NCBI RefSeq assembly: GCF_009938015.1
Contig: NZ_AP021884.1
Span: 806,001-870,000, forward strand
Direction: 5' to 3'
DNA: 64,000 nt
Origin: Sulfuriferula plumbiphila
Lineage (GTDB): Bacteria > Pseudomonadota > Gammaproteobacteria > Burkholderiales > Sulfuriferulaceae
Shown: one piece after another, positions 41,823 to 50,687 of the stretch
Position numbering within the stretch: the stretch's first letter is position 1
Layout of the letters: every line of letters starts with the position of its first letter
Program-made: the position numbers and the translations under genes
The notes under the pieces: model-generated
Databases searched by the model: none
Told to the model about the DNA's origin: nothing
Seen by the model: only the letters and a program-made list of their open reading frames with translations

Positions 41823-42150
41823 GTCGGACTTAAAGAAAACCGGCTGCAAATCCGCGTGGCCGGTGCCTATTTCACCGTTTTTTCGGTCAATAGAACGGCT
41901 ATGCCCCGCCGACACGGCGCTGGCAAAGCCATCCGGGGCGGGAGGCGGGGCAAAGGCGCGCTTCCCGCAAGCGGGCGACTTCGCCACTAACGAGTCCGCG
42001 CGCCCCTGCACAACCGGCAAATGGGGTAAGCAGGCATTTCGCCGTAAGGCAAAAGCTCGCAAAATCTGCCCGCGCCCAGCCGAATTTTGCGAGCATCCGC
42101 TGTGCGGATTGCCTGCTTGAACCTTTGCGCTACGATTCTTCAAGTCCGAC
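41823..42150. mobile_element. MITE-like element between ndk and rlmN
   Basis: Terminal inverted repeats of 15 bp with one mismatch: GTCGGACTTAAAGAA (41823-41837) and the reverse complement of GTCGGACTTGAAGAA (42136-42150). The element is 328 bp long. Inside, GCTCGCAAAAT (42055-42065) and ATTTTGCGAGC (42084-42094) form an 11-bp hairpin. No transposase and no clear target duplication are seen. It lies 6 bp past the ndk stop, in a junction that is short in most relatives. An open frame on the minus strand crosses the whole element but looks non-coding. Confidence 0.7.
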
Positions 42151-42156
42151 AGCCTG

Positions 42157-42582
42157 CTAGCGCGAGTAAACGTTCAACGCCGGGAAGTAGTAGGCAATTT
42201 CCACCGCGGCGGTTTCCGCTGCGTCGGAGCCGTGTACGGCGTTGGCGTCAATGCTGTCGGCGAAATCGGCGCGGATGGTGCCGGGTGCTGCCTTTTTCGG
42301 GTCGGTCGCACCCATCAGGTCGCGGTTTTTCAGGATCGCGCCTTCGCCTTCCAGTACTTGCACCATCACCGGGCCGGAGATCATGAAATCCACCAGGTCC
42401 TTGAAGAAAGGACGCTCGCGGTGTACCGCATAAAAACCTTCAGCTTCAGCGCGGGACAGATGCATCATGCGTGCGGCGATGATTTTCAGGCCGGCGTCTT
42501 CAAAGCGCTGGTAAATTTTGCCAATTACATTTTTGGCGACTGCATCGGGTTTGATGATGGAAAGGGTGCGTTCGACAGCCAT
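42157..42582 (-). CDS. ndk: Nucleoside diphosphate kinase
   Basis: Moves the gamma-phosphate among NTPs through a phosphohistidine. 141 residues, the standard length. [18 protein letters not shown] at the N-terminus, the active-site segment [16 protein letters not shown] (His in VHGSD is phosphorylated), and [16 protein letters not shown] precedes the ATG. In relatives it leads the ndk-rlmN-pilW run; here a MITE-like element intervenes. Confidence 0.98.
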   Translation of the reverse strand: MAVERTLSIIKPDAVAKNVIGKIYQRFEDAGLKIIAARMMHLSRAEAEGFYAVHRERPFFKDLVDFMISGPVMVQVLEGEGAILKNRDLMGATDPKKAAPGTIRADFADSIDANAVHGSDAAETAAVEIAYYFPALNVYSR

Positions 42583-42662
42583 TGCGGTACTCCGTGGATG
42601 TAAGGGGTTTCAGGGTTGAAAATCCCGCCTAAAATACCACGAAACGCCCATAAAATAAAGGC

Positions 42663-44015
42663 TTAGCAGGCGTTGTTATCCCATTCCGGCTGTATGCCTG
42701 CTGCACCCGCCGGAGCCTGCCAGGCGCAGTCCACCCCGATCGCGGCTACCCACACCAGCGTCGCGCCGCAATACAGCAAAGGCAGACGATCACGCTGCCA
42801 GGGCGGGATGGCGGATTCCTGCAACAAATTTTTCAGGCTGCGGCGCGGACGCCGGCAGTCGGGGCGGAAACGTTCACCACCCTGGCGCAGGCGGATGGTG
42901 ACCGGGGCATGACCGAGTTTGGCGCGATCCAGACCCTGGCCGGTAACATGGGTAAAACCCAGGCTGGCGCCGAGCTGATCGAGTGCAAGTTGCGCTTCGC
43001 CTTGCCAGTGCCAGTGCAGGCCGGGGTCGGGACTGGGCAGTCGGGCTGCGAGGTGCGCCCAGCCCTGGTAGCGGTGCAGTTCCCAATTGGCGTGGCGGAT
43101 GCATGGCTGGCTATCCGCGCCGGCGTGGGTGAGTTGTCCCAGCATGGCGGCGAGTCGCGCCTGGCTGGGCATGGGGATGTGATTGAGCGCGAGAAAATGG
43201 CGCAGCAGGTTGCGCGCACGCGGTGGGGGCAGGGCAGCCAGCCGGGCGCAGTCCAGGCGCTGGGGCTGGATGGCGTCGGTGGCGTCGAGCGCGGCGAGCT
43301 GGTCGAGCAGGTCAGCGGCCTCAGCAAGATTCTGCGCGCTGCGGGCAAGGCTGGCACGCCACGCCGGGAAGCGTCCACCCAGTAGCGGCAGCACGGTGCG
43401 GCGCAAAAAATTGCGATTGAAATGGGTGTCCTGGTTGCTCTCGTCTTCTACCCATTGCAGCGCATGTTGTCGCGCCCAGGTCTCGATCACGCTGCGGTCA
43501 ATATCCAGCAACGGGCGCAGGTAGGCGGGATGGCTGCCCGCCTCGCGCAACACCGGCATGGCTGCCAGACCTTTTACCCCCGCGCCGCGCAGCAGTTGCA
43601 GCAGCAGCGTTTCAGCCTGGTCGTCGCGGTGGTGAGCCAGCGCAACGAAGTCGGTATCCAGGCGCGCGTATGCGGCATAACGCGCGCGCCGCGCGGCGGC
43701 TTCGAGTCCCAGCGTCGCGGCGTCCTCGATGCGGATGGTATGCACCTGCAGCGGAATATGATGTGCAGTGCAGAGCGTGCGGCAGGCGTCTACCCAGTCT
43801 TTTGCGTGGGGGCTGATCTGGTGGTTGACGTGGATGGCGCAGAGTCGGAAGGGATGGTCGGCTGCCAGGCGCGCCAGCAGGTCGAGCAATACCACCGAAT
43901 CCACGCCGCCGCTCAAGCCCAGGGTGATGCGACTGCCGGGCGGGACATGGCGGACCAGTTGCGTCCGCACCGTTTCCAGCAGATTACTTGGCTGGTGCGT
44001 CCTTGAATCGGCCAT
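42663..44015 (-). CDS. tilS: tRNA(Ile)-lysidine synthase
   Basis: Converts C34 of tRNA-Ile(CAU) to lysidine so that it reads AUA. 450 residues, the long E. coli-like form. The PP-loop ATP site is [21 protein letters not shown], followed by [13 protein letters not shown] and [21 protein letters not shown]. The C-terminal tRNA-binding domains include [42 protein letters not shown]. The gene starts 32 bp inside the 3' end of accA, a common pairing. Confidence 0.96.
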   Translation of the reverse strand: MADSRTHQPSNLLETVRTQLVRHVPPGSRITLGLSGGVDSVVLLDLLARLAADHPFRLCAIHVNHQISPHAKDWVDACRTLCTAHHIPLQVHTIRIEDAATLGLEAAARRARYAAYARLDTDFVALAHHRDDQAETLLLQLLRGAGVKGLAAMPVLREAGSHPAYLRPLLDIDRSVIETWARQHALQWVEDESNQDTHFNRNFLRRTVLPLLGGRFPAWRASLARSAQNLAEAADLLDQLAALDATDAIQPQRLDCARLAALPPPRARNLLRHFLALNHIPMPSQARLAAMLGQLTHAGADSQPCIRHANWELHRYQGWAHLAARLPSPDPGLHWHWQGEAQLALDQLGASLGFTHVTGQGLDRAKLGHAPVTIRLRQGGERFRPDCRRPRRSLKNLLQESAIPPWQRDRLPLLYCGATLVWVAAIGVDCAWQAPAGAAGIQPEWDNNAC

Positions 44016-44952
44016 AGCTCATCAGGCGCTCGTAGCGGGTTTTGAGCAGGGCGTCGAGGGGTTGGCTGGTGAGGCTGTCCAAAGCATCCTGCAGCGCCTT
44101 TTTCATGGATTGCATCATCAGCGCCGGGTCACGATGCGCGCCGCCCAGCGGTTCGTCCACGATACCATCAATCAGGTTGAAGGATTTCAGGCGTGTGGCG
44201 GTAATGCCCAGTGTTTCCGCAGCCACTGGCGCTTTATCCGCACTTTTCCACAAAATGGACGCGCAGCCCTCCGGGGAAATCACCGAATAAGTCGAATATT
44301 GCAGCATCATGGTCTGGTCGCCCACGCCAATCGCCAGCGCGCCGCCGGAGCCGCCCTCGCCGATGATGGTGCACAGGATGGGCGTTTTCAGCTCTGCCAT
44401 GACAAACAGGTTGCGTGCGATGGCCTCGGACTGGCCGCGCTCCTCGGCGCCAATGCCGGGGTAGGCGCCGGGAGTATCAATGAAGGTCATTACCGGCACG
44501 GCGAATTTTTCCGCCAGGCGCATCAGACGCAGCGCCTTGCGGTAGCCCTCGGGACGCGGCATCCCGAAATTGCGGTAAATTTTTTCCTTGGTGTCACGGC
44601 CTTTCTGATGGCCGATGAGCATCACGCTCTGGCCATTGAAACGCGCCAGGCCACCGACAATTGCCGGGTCGTCACCAAACGCGCGGTCGCCGTGCAGTTC
44701 CTCAAAATTGTTAAACAGGGCACCCACATAGTCCAGCATATAGGGGCGCTGCGGATGTCGTGCCACTTGCGAAATCTGCCAAGGGCTGAGCTTGGCGTAT
44801 ATGTCTTTGGTGAGCTTTTCGCTCTTTTTTTGCAGGCGGCCGATTTCTTCCGAGATGTCCAGCGCAGAATCGTCCTGCACATAGCGCAGTTCCTCGATTT
44901 TGGCTTCCAGCTCAGCGATCGGCTGCTCGAAATCCAGAAAAGTGGTTTTCAT
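43984..44952 (-). CDS. accA: Acetyl-CoA carboxylase carboxyltransferase subunit alpha
   Basis: With AccD it transfers carboxyl from biotin-BCCP to acetyl-CoA, giving malonyl-CoA for fatty acid synthesis. 322 residues (family about 320). [18 protein letters not shown] at the N-terminus, then [22 protein letters not shown], the oxyanion-type loops [25 protein letters not shown] and [18 protein letters not shown], and [14 protein letters not shown]. tilS overlaps its end by 32 bp. Confidence 0.97.
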   Translation of the reverse strand: MKTTFLDFEQPIAELEAKIEELRYVQDDSALDISEEIGRLQKKSEKLTKDIYAKLSPWQISQVARHPQRPYMLDYVGALFNNFEELHGDRAFGDDPAIVGGLARFNGQSVMLIGHQKGRDTKEKIYRNFGMPRPEGYRKALRLMRLAEKFAVPVMTFIDTPGAYPGIGAEERGQSEAIARNLFVMAELKTPILCTIIGEGGSGGALAIGVGDQTMMLQYSTYSVISPEGCASILWKSADKAPVAAETLGITATRLKSFNLIDGIVDEPLGGAHRDPALMMQSMKKALQDALDSLTSQPLDALLKTRYERLMSYGRFKDAPAK

Positions 44953-45048
44953 GGGCAGTCAGGGCCGTGAAAAAACCGGCATTGTAGCCGATTCAGTTGC
45001 CAGGCTGAATCGCATTCCAGCCCGTGCCGCACGCAGGCTGTCATTGTA

Positions 45049-45546
45049 TTAATGATGATGGCCGTGTTCGCCGTGTTCGCCGTGTTCGCCGTGGGCGTGA
45101 CCGTGGGCGATTTCTTCTGCGCTGGCAGGACGTACGTTGTCCACGTGGCAGGAAAATTTGAGGGTCTGGCCAGCCAGCGGATGATTGCCGTCCACCATCA
45201 CGGTGTCCTCGGTCAGTTCGGTGACCGTGTAGAGCATGAATTCATCGGTGCCTTCAGCCGCACCTTCAAACTGCATGCCCACAGCGATTTCCGCCGGGAA
45301 CAGGTGACGCGGTTCGGCGCGCAGCAGTTCTGCCTCGTATTCGCCAAAGGCGTATTCCGGTTCCAGGGTGACATCAATATCGTCACCTTCCTGCTTGCCT
45401 TGCAGGGCTTCTTCCACGGTCGGGAAAATGCCGTCATAGCCGCCGTGCAGGTAGCTTACTGGCGCGCTACTTTTTTCCAGGATATCACCCGCCAGATTGG
45501 TAAGCTGGTAGGAAATGGTGACAATGGTGTCTTTGGCGATTTGCAT
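45049..45546 (-). CDS. slyD: SlyD-like FKBP peptidyl-prolyl isomerase, His-rich tail
   Basis: 165 residues. The split FKBP domain (MQIAKDTIVTISYQLTNLAGDILEKS, then VSYLHGGYDGIFPTVEEALQGKQEGD) encloses the insert-in-flap chaperone domain (YAFGEYEAELLRAEPRHLFP). The C-terminal tail GHAHGEHGEHGEHGHHH would bind nickel, cobalt or zinc. The DNA encoding the tail contains three exact 9-bp repeats, so the number may vary between strains. No hydrogenase or urease genes are in the window, so a nickel-delivery role is not shown here. GAGG precedes the ATG. Confidence 0.93.
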   Translation of the reverse strand: MQIAKDTIVTISYQLTNLAGDILEKSSAPVSYLHGGYDGIFPTVEEALQGKQEGDDIDVTLEPEYAFGEYEAELLRAEPRHLFPAEIAVGMQFEGAAEGTDEFMLYTVTELTEDTVMVDGNHPLAGQTLKFSCHVDNVRPASAEEIAHGHAHGEHGEHGEHGHHH

Positions 45547-45616
45547 GGTGTCCTCGGTAGGCCGGTTGATAATTTAGTGAAAGCGGTATAGCAATGATGC
45601 AGTGCCGGTGTTTAGA

Positions 45617-46081
45617 TTAAAGCTGCTTGACCAATGCAAGCACTTGTTGTGCGTGCCCCTTGCTTGCAACGTCGTAAAGCGCATGGCGCACTACACCATG
45701 CTTATCAATGATGAAGGTGGAGCGCAGCGTGCTTTTACGGCTTACACCGTCGATGATTCTATCATGCAACACGCCGTATTTCTGGCATACCACGGCATCC
45801 TTGTCTGCCAGCAGGCGTGTGCTGATGCCATGCTGGTCGCGAAACGCTGCATGGCTGAGGCAATCATCACGTGACACACCCAAAAGTACCGTTTCATGCG
45901 CGGCGAAGTCAGCTGCCAGATCGCTGAATTCGATATTTTCCTGGGTGCAGCTGGGTGCGCTGTCGCGTTTGTAAAAATATAACACCACATGCGCATGTCC
46001 TTTGTAATCCGCCAGCCTGATGAGCTCCATGTCGGCATCGGCACAACTGAAATTTGGCGCAATCTGACCCGGCTGCAACAT
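45617..46081 (-). CDS. Peroxiredoxin of the Bcp/AhpC-TSA type
   Basis: 154 residues, thioredoxin fold. Peroxidatic Cys45 in RDSAPSCTQENIEF (family TPGCTKEA); Arg and Thr of the active site fit. The resolving Cys five residues later, found in E. coli Bcp (CTxExC), is absent; Cys74 and Cys99 are candidates for resolving, or it is a 1-Cys form. It reduces peroxides with thioredoxin or another thiol. Divergent from the ribosomal oxygenase gene across about 100 bp. Confidence 0.9.
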   Translation of the reverse strand: MLQPGQIAPNFSCADADMELIRLADYKGHAHVVLYFYKRDSAPSCTQENIEFSDLAADFAAHETVLLGVSRDDCLSHAAFRDQHGISTRLLADKDAVVCQKYGVLHDRIIDGVSRKSTLRSTFIIDKHGVVRHALYDVASKGHAQQVLALVKQL

Positions 46082-46179
46082 GCTGACCCCTACGTGTGCT
46101 GCTTCGTAATGGGCGGATTCTAACCTATTTCAAACCTGGCTGTAGGCAATCTCGTTTGCAGCGGCGCTATAATCCGCCC

Positions 46180-47304
46180 ATGGACAAACACTTGCTTGGC
46201 GGGCTCAGCGCTACCCGGTTTTTGCGTGAATACTGGCAAAAAAAGCCCCTCCTGATACGCAATGCGGTGCCCGCATTTGCCGGGCTGATTAACCCCGATG
46301 CCCTCATCGAACTATCCTGCGCAGATGATGTTCAAGCCCGGCTGGTACGCCAAAAAAAACACGGCTGGCAGCTGCACCACGGGCCCTTTACCAGGAGCGG
46401 TTTCAAACGCATCGGCAAACTGCCGTGGACGCTGCTGGTACAGGAACTCAATCACCATCTGGATGCTGCCGAAACATTGCTGGCACGTTTCAATTTCATC
46501 CCGCACGCGCGTCTGGATGACTTGATGGTGAGCTATGCAGTGGACGGGGGCGGCGTGGGGCCCCATTTTGATTCCTATGACGTGTTTTTGTTGCAGGGCA
46601 TGGGGCAGCGTCTTTGGCAAGTCAGTGCGCAAGACAATCTTGATCTGGTGGCGGGCGTGCCGCTGAAAATCCTGCGTCATTTCGAGGTGGAGCAGGAGTG
46701 GCTGCTCAACCCCGGCGATATGCTCTATCTGCCACCGCGCTATGCACACAATGGTGTGGCAGTAGGCGAATGCATCACCTATTCGATCGGGTTTCGTGCC
46801 CCCGGTGTGCAGGAGATTGCCACCCAGTTTCTGGTGTACCTGCAGGATAGGATCGAATTGACCGGTATCTACCAGGACCCTGACCTGCGTTTGCAAAAGC
46901 ACCCCGCACAAATCAGTGATGCCATGCTGGAGCGGGTCGAGACGATGCTGGCGCGCATTCACTGGGGGCGGACGGAGATTGCGGATTTTCTTGGATGTTA
47001 TCTCACCGAGCCCAAGCCGCATGTGTTTTTTGATCCGCCTGCCACACCATTGAGTAAAGCGGGTTTTAACCGGCGGGCACGGCAGTCCGGCGTGCGCCTG
47101 GCAGCTCGGTCACACATGCTGTTTCGGGGCGGCAGCTTTTTCCTGAACGGTGAGCGTATAAGTAGCGGAGCCAGCCGCACTGACTTGCAGGCGCTAGCCG
47201 ACAGGCGTCGGCTAGCGCCTGCCGAAGTGAATGCGGATTTGTTGCCATTGCTGTATGGGTTTTATCTCGATGGTTTTCTGAGGCTGGGTGCTGGACACGG
47301 TTAG
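46180..47304 (+). CDS. roxA: 50S L16 arginine 3-hydroxylase (JmjC/cupin ribosomal oxygenase)
   Basis: Fe(II)/2-oxoglutarate oxygenase related to E. coli YcfD, which hydroxylates an Arg in ribosomal protein L16. 374 residues. The JmjC cupin carries the metal triad His129, Asp131 (GGVGPHFDSYDVFLLQ) and His190 (YLPPRYAHNGVAVG), close to His125/Asp127/His187 of YcfD. N-terminal FLREYWQKKPLLIRNA and the C-terminal winged-helix-like part are present. The ATG at 46180 (MDKHLLGG) is the family start; upstream codons to 46096 lie in the divergent promoter region. Confidence 0.92.
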   Translation: MDKHLLGGLSATRFLREYWQKKPLLIRNAVPAFAGLINPDALIELSCADDVQARLVRQKKHGWQLHHGPFTRSGFKRIGKLPWTLLVQELNHHLDAAETLLARFNFIPHARLDDLMVSYAVDGGGVGPHFDSYDVFLLQGMGQRLWQVSAQDNLDLVAGVPLKILRHFEVEQEWLLNPGDMLYLPPRYAHNGVAVGECITYSIGFRAPGVQEIATQFLVYLQDRIELTGIYQDPDLRLQKHPAQISDAMLERVETMLARIHWGRTEIADFLGCYLTEPKPHVFFDPPATPLSKAGFNRRARQSGVRLAARSHMLFRGGSFFLNGERISSGASRTDLQALADRRRLAPAEVNADLLPLLYGFYLDGFLRLGAGHG

Positions 47305-47497
47305 CGATTGCCGAAACATGCAAAATAGGTGAAAATGAGTGGCCTTTTTGCGTAATCCGAATTAAATAACGCGCAAAATAACGTATACCCCTAGTAAATT
47401 TCCTGAATTTTGCTAGAATTTTGGCCGTCGGTCATCATAAATGACTTTGGGCCGATTCACTGTGGTTGCTTGTCATTATTTTTAAGAGGGAACATAA

Positions 47498-47752
47498 ATG
47501 AAACATTCCATCCTGCTCGCCGCTCTTCTGGCCGTTTCTCTGTCTGCTTGTGGTAAAAAAGAAGAGGCCGCTGCACCGGCTCCAGCTCCTGACGCTACTG
47601 CACCGGCTCCTGCACCTGCTCCTGCACCTGCTCCAGCTCCTGACGCCGCTGCTCCTGCCCCAGCTCCTGACGCCGCTGCTCCTGCACCGGCTCCTGACGC
47701 CGCTGCTCCTGCACCGGCTCCTGACGCCGCTGCTCCTGCAGACAAGAAGTAA
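47498..47752 (+). CDS. Small lipoprotein with PAPAPDAA repeats
   Basis: 84 residues. The lipoprotein signal LLAALLAVSLSACGKK (lipid Cys18) is followed by KEEA and then almost only Ala, Pro and Asp. The unit PAPAPDAA occurs four times near the end (first copy with DAT), encoded by nearly identical 24-bp DNA repeats, and the chain ends ADKK. Such chains act as flexible cell-wall spacers. No domain is present and the function is unknown. The ribosome-binding region is AAGAGGGAAC. A good terminator follows. Confidence 0.85.
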   Translation: MKHSILLAALLAVSLSACGKKEEAAAPAPAPDATAPAPAPAPAPAPAPDAAAPAPAPDAAAPAPAPDAAAPAPAPDAAAPADKK

Positions 47753-47776
47753 TCCAGCAAACTCATCTGCTGTTAG

Positions 47777-47806
47777 AAAACCGACCTTTGGGTCGGTTTT
47801 TTTTCG
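47777..47806 (+). terminator. Terminator of the repeat lipoprotein gene
   Basis: AAAACCGACC (47777-47786), loop TTTG, GGTCGGTTTT and four more Ts. It lies 24 bp after the stop. Confidence 0.93.
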
Positions 47807-47852
47807 GTCTGGATATTTGTTGTCGTGCCGAGAATCCAGTGGTCTGCAAGCT

Positions 47853-49025
47853 TCAGGGCTGGAGATATTCCCGCAGCCGTCGCACCGCTTCCTGCAAGTC
47901 AGGCAGCGAAGTCGTGTAGGCAAAACGCACGAAGCGCTGCGCCTGGTGCGTGCCAAAATCCACGCCCGGGGTGATGGCCACACCAGTTTGTTCCAGAATC
48001 TGCGCCGCAAAGGCGAAGCTGTCCTGGCTAAATCGCCCGCAGCCGGCATAGAGATAAAACGCACCCTGTGGCAGCACGGGCAGGTCAAACCCCAGTTCGC
48101 GCAGCGCGCTGGCGAGATAATCGCGGCGCACTTTCAGTTCGGCCTTGCGCGTTTCCAGAATGGCAAGCGTGGCGGGCATAAAAGCCGCAAGCGCGGCGTA
48201 TTGGGCAGGCGTAGAGGCGGCGAGGTACAGGTTTTGCACCAGCCGATCCAGTGCTTCTATTGCCCACTCCGGCGCTGCCAGCCAGCCCAGCCGCCAGCCT
48301 GTCATCTGAAAATACTTGGAAAAACTGTTCACCACGAACACCTGGTTCGAGTGCGCCAGGGCAGTGTGATAGCTGCCTTCGTAAATCAGCCCGTGGTAAA
48401 TCTCATCCACAATCAGCGTGGCGCCGCGCGCGGCGCAGATACCGGCAATGGCACGCACGTCAGCATCCGGCACTACGGTGCCGGTGGGGTTGGACGGCGA
48501 AGCCAGCAGCACGACCTTGATCCCGGGTGCCCAGTAACGCTCAACCAGTTCGGGCGTGAGCTGGTAGCCGGTATCGGCACCTACCGGTACGGCCAGCGTG
48601 CGCGCTTCGATGAAGCGCGCAAAATGCCGATTGCACGGGTAACCCGGATCGGCCAGCAGAACCGTATCGCCAGGATTGGCCAGCACGCCCAGTGCGAGCA
48701 GCAGCGCACCGGATGCGCCGGGGGTGACGATTACGCGCTGTGCGCTTAGCTGCACGCCATAGTGTTGCGCGTAAAAATCGGCAATGGCGCTGCGCAACTG
48801 CGGCAGCCCGAGTGCCGGCGTGTAATGCAGGTCGCCCTGGTTCAGCGCAGCCATGCCCGCCTCGATAATCGGGCGCGGGGTGGGAAAGTCCGGCTCGCCG
48901 ATTTCCAGATGGATGATAGCGTGGCCTTGCGCTTCCAGCTGGCGCGCGCGCGCCAGGATGTCCATTACGTGAAACGGCGCGATGCCTGCCATGCGTGCGG
49001 CAATGCGCGGGTGCGGCGTGCTCAT
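47853..49025 (-). CDS. Pyridoxal-phosphate aminotransferase, class I fold type I
   Basis: 390 residues. The N-terminal IHLEIGEPDFPTPRPIIEAG, cofactor-binding SNPTGTVVP and DEIYHGLIYEG, and the PLP lysine in NSFSKYFQMTGWRLGW are clear. The C-terminal Arg region is LPQGAFYLYAG...RFVRFAY. This subfamily covers aspartate, alanine and N-succinyldiaminopimelate aminotransferases; the substrate is not decidable here. The start overlaps the rmuC stop (ATGA), so the two are co-transcribed. Confidence 0.9.
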   Translation of the reverse strand: MSTPHPRIAARMAGIAPFHVMDILARARQLEAQGHAIIHLEIGEPDFPTPRPIIEAGMAALNQGDLHYTPALGLPQLRSAIADFYAQHYGVQLSAQRVIVTPGASGALLLALGVLANPGDTVLLADPGYPCNRHFARFIEARTLAVPVGADTGYQLTPELVERYWAPGIKVVLLASPSNPTGTVVPDADVRAIAGICAARGATLIVDEIYHGLIYEGSYHTALAHSNQVFVVNSFSKYFQMTGWRLGWLAAPEWAIEALDRLVQNLYLAASTPAQYAALAAFMPATLAILETRKAELKVRRDYLASALRELGFDLPVLPQGAFYLYAGCGRFSQDSFAFAAQILEQTGVAITPGVDFGTHQAQRFVRFAYTTSLPDLQEAVRRLREYLQP

Positions 49026-50407
49026 GCTTCGGCGTCGGGCAGCAGGGGCGCTGCGGGCTGCAAATGCTCCAGGTCCACCGATTCAATCTGGCTGAAGCGC
49101 TTGCTGATTTTCTGGCTGCTGATGTGGACTTCCGTGGCGTCTTCATTGGCCAGGCGGATATGGTCGGCGAGTTTTTTCATGCGCACGTCGAAACGGGAGA
49201 AATCCTTGCCCAGCTTGGACAGCTCGTCCTTGATGATGTGCACCTGGCGGCGCGTTTCCACGTCCTTGATCACGGCGCGCGCGGTATTGAGCACCGCCAT
49301 CAGCGTGGTCGGCGAGACGATCCACACACGCCGGCTCATGGCGTATTCGACCAGATCCGAATGGTAGGCGTGGATTTCGGCGAACACCGCCTCGGCGGGC
49401 ACGAACATCACCGCGCCGTCCGAGGTTTCTCCCGCGATAATGTATTTGCCGGCAATATCGTCCACGTGCTTTTTCACGTCGGCCTTGAAAGCACGCGTGG
49501 CCAGGGTGCGATCGGTATCGGCGGCGTCGCGGGCAAACATGCGGTTATAGTTTTCCAGCGGGAATTTCGAGTCCACTGCCACACGCCCGGTCGGTTCCGG
49601 CAGCACCAGCAGGCAGTCCACCCGGTTGCCGCTGGATAATGTGGTCTGAAAGCTGTACGCATCCGGCGGCATGATATTGCGTACCAGCCCCTCCAGCTGC
49701 ACCTCGCCAAACGCCCCGCGCGAGCGCTTGTCGCCGAGCAGTTCCTGCAGGGTGAGCACGTTGCTGGACAGGCCGTCGATTTTCTTCTGCGCCTCGTCGA
49801 TGGTGGCAAGCCGCGCCATCACACTGGCAAAGGTCTCGTTGGTTTTCCTGAAGCCTTCATCGAGGCGTTCGCTGACCTTGCCGGAAATTTCCGCCAGGCG
49901 CGCATCCACGCTCCTGGCCAGCGTTTCCACCGCGGCCGACAGCTGGGTGGTGGCGTTTTGCATGGTGATCTGGATCAGCGTTTGTTCTTCGCGGCCCTGC
50001 CTGGCCAGGGTTTGCAGGGTCTGGGCGAGGGTATCGGCTTGCGCGGCCTGGATTTTGGCGGAAAAATCCGCCAGCTGCGCATTTTGCGCGCTGCGGCTGT
50101 CCGCGAGCTCGCGGGTTTGCGCGTGCTGCAGCGCCAGTACCGCTTCGCGCGTGGCAGCCAGCTCACCCGTCACGGTGTGGCGCAGGCGCTCGGACACCTC
50201 GGTCAATGCCCCCTGGGTGCGATCGGACTGATTCGCCAAACCATTGTGTAAATCGGTGAGCATGGCGCGGTGGCGCACTTCCAGGCCGTCATGAAGCGTG
50301 CCCGGCAGGCCAGCCTGCGCCTGCGCCAGCAAATTGATCTTGAACCCGAGCCAGAGCAGCACGGCAACGATAATGAGCGCCGCCAGGGCAATAACGATTT
50401 CCAGCAT
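49022..50407 (-). CDS. rmuC: RmuC-family DNA recombination protein
   Basis: 461 residues. An N-terminal transmembrane helix (EIVIALAALIIVAVLLWLGF) and a long coiled coil (about 30-200, Ala/Gln/Glu-rich) precede the RmuC domain (about 215-420), a nuclease-like fold: LLGDKRSRGAFGEVQLEGLVRNIMPPDAY, VAVDSKFPLENY, then VMFVPAEAVFAEI. RmuC limits recombination at inverted repeats in E. coli; a direct nuclease activity is not proven. The ATG at 50407 has AAGGA upstream. The end of an IS110-type element lies only 12 bp before the ATG. Confidence 0.93.
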   Translation of the reverse strand: MLEIVIALAALIIVAVLLWLGFKINLLAQAQAGLPGTLHDGLEVRHRAMLTDLHNGLANQSDRTQGALTEVSERLRHTVTGELAATREAVLALQHAQTRELADSRSAQNAQLADFSAKIQAAQADTLAQTLQTLARQGREEQTLIQITMQNATTQLSAAVETLARSVDARLAEISGKVSERLDEGFRKTNETFASVMARLATIDEAQKKIDGLSSNVLTLQELLGDKRSRGAFGEVQLEGLVRNIMPPDAYSFQTTLSSGNRVDCLLVLPEPTGRVAVDSKFPLENYNRMFARDAADTDRTLATRAFKADVKKHVDDIAGKYIIAGETSDGAVMFVPAEAVFAEIHAYHSDLVEYAMSRRVWIVSPTTLMAVLNTARAVIKDVETRRQVHIIKDELSKLGKDFSRFDVRMKKLADHIRLANEDATEVHISSQKISKRFSQIESVDLEHLQPAAPLLPDAEA

Positions 50408-50431
50408 GATTCCTTGATATGGACACCTCCC

Positions 50432-50687
50432 GGTTTGCAAGGATGATTTTTACGTGATGCCTCGACAAGGAAACGGCTGCAGTCTTATATCCGGCCTTGT
50501 TACAGACCATTTTTCCGTCTGCGGGCCCTGATGGAATTCGCCAAGAACGTCCTCATCTCCGTCGCGTGCTTGGAAGCACAAGGAAACATCCAGGTTTGCG
50601 TTCTTGCGGTCCGACCAGTCTTGCCATCACATGGTAATCAACCTTCGCAACCTATCGGCTCATCCACTCCTCTGTAAAGTTAATCGG
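50432..50687 (-). ncRNA. Candidate seekRNA/bridge RNA region of the IS
   Basis: Noncoding end downstream of the transposase. IS1111-group elements are known to encode their target-guiding RNA here. The sequence shows nested pairing: CAAGAACG (50542-50549) with CGTTCTTG (50599-50606), enclosing GTGCT-TGGA-AGCAC (50566-50579). Exact ends are not determined. Confidence 0.45.

Noticed and set aside
41775-42143. 122-codon minus-strand frame crossing the MITE-like element and overlapping the rlmN ATG
   Set aside because: TTG start, no ribosome-binding site, no family resemblance, and it is nearly coextensive with an element bounded by inverted repeats. Kept as repeat sequence.
47570-47745. CRISPR-like regular repeats
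   Set aside because: The units are in-frame codons of a PAPAPDAA lipoprotein, without unique spacers.
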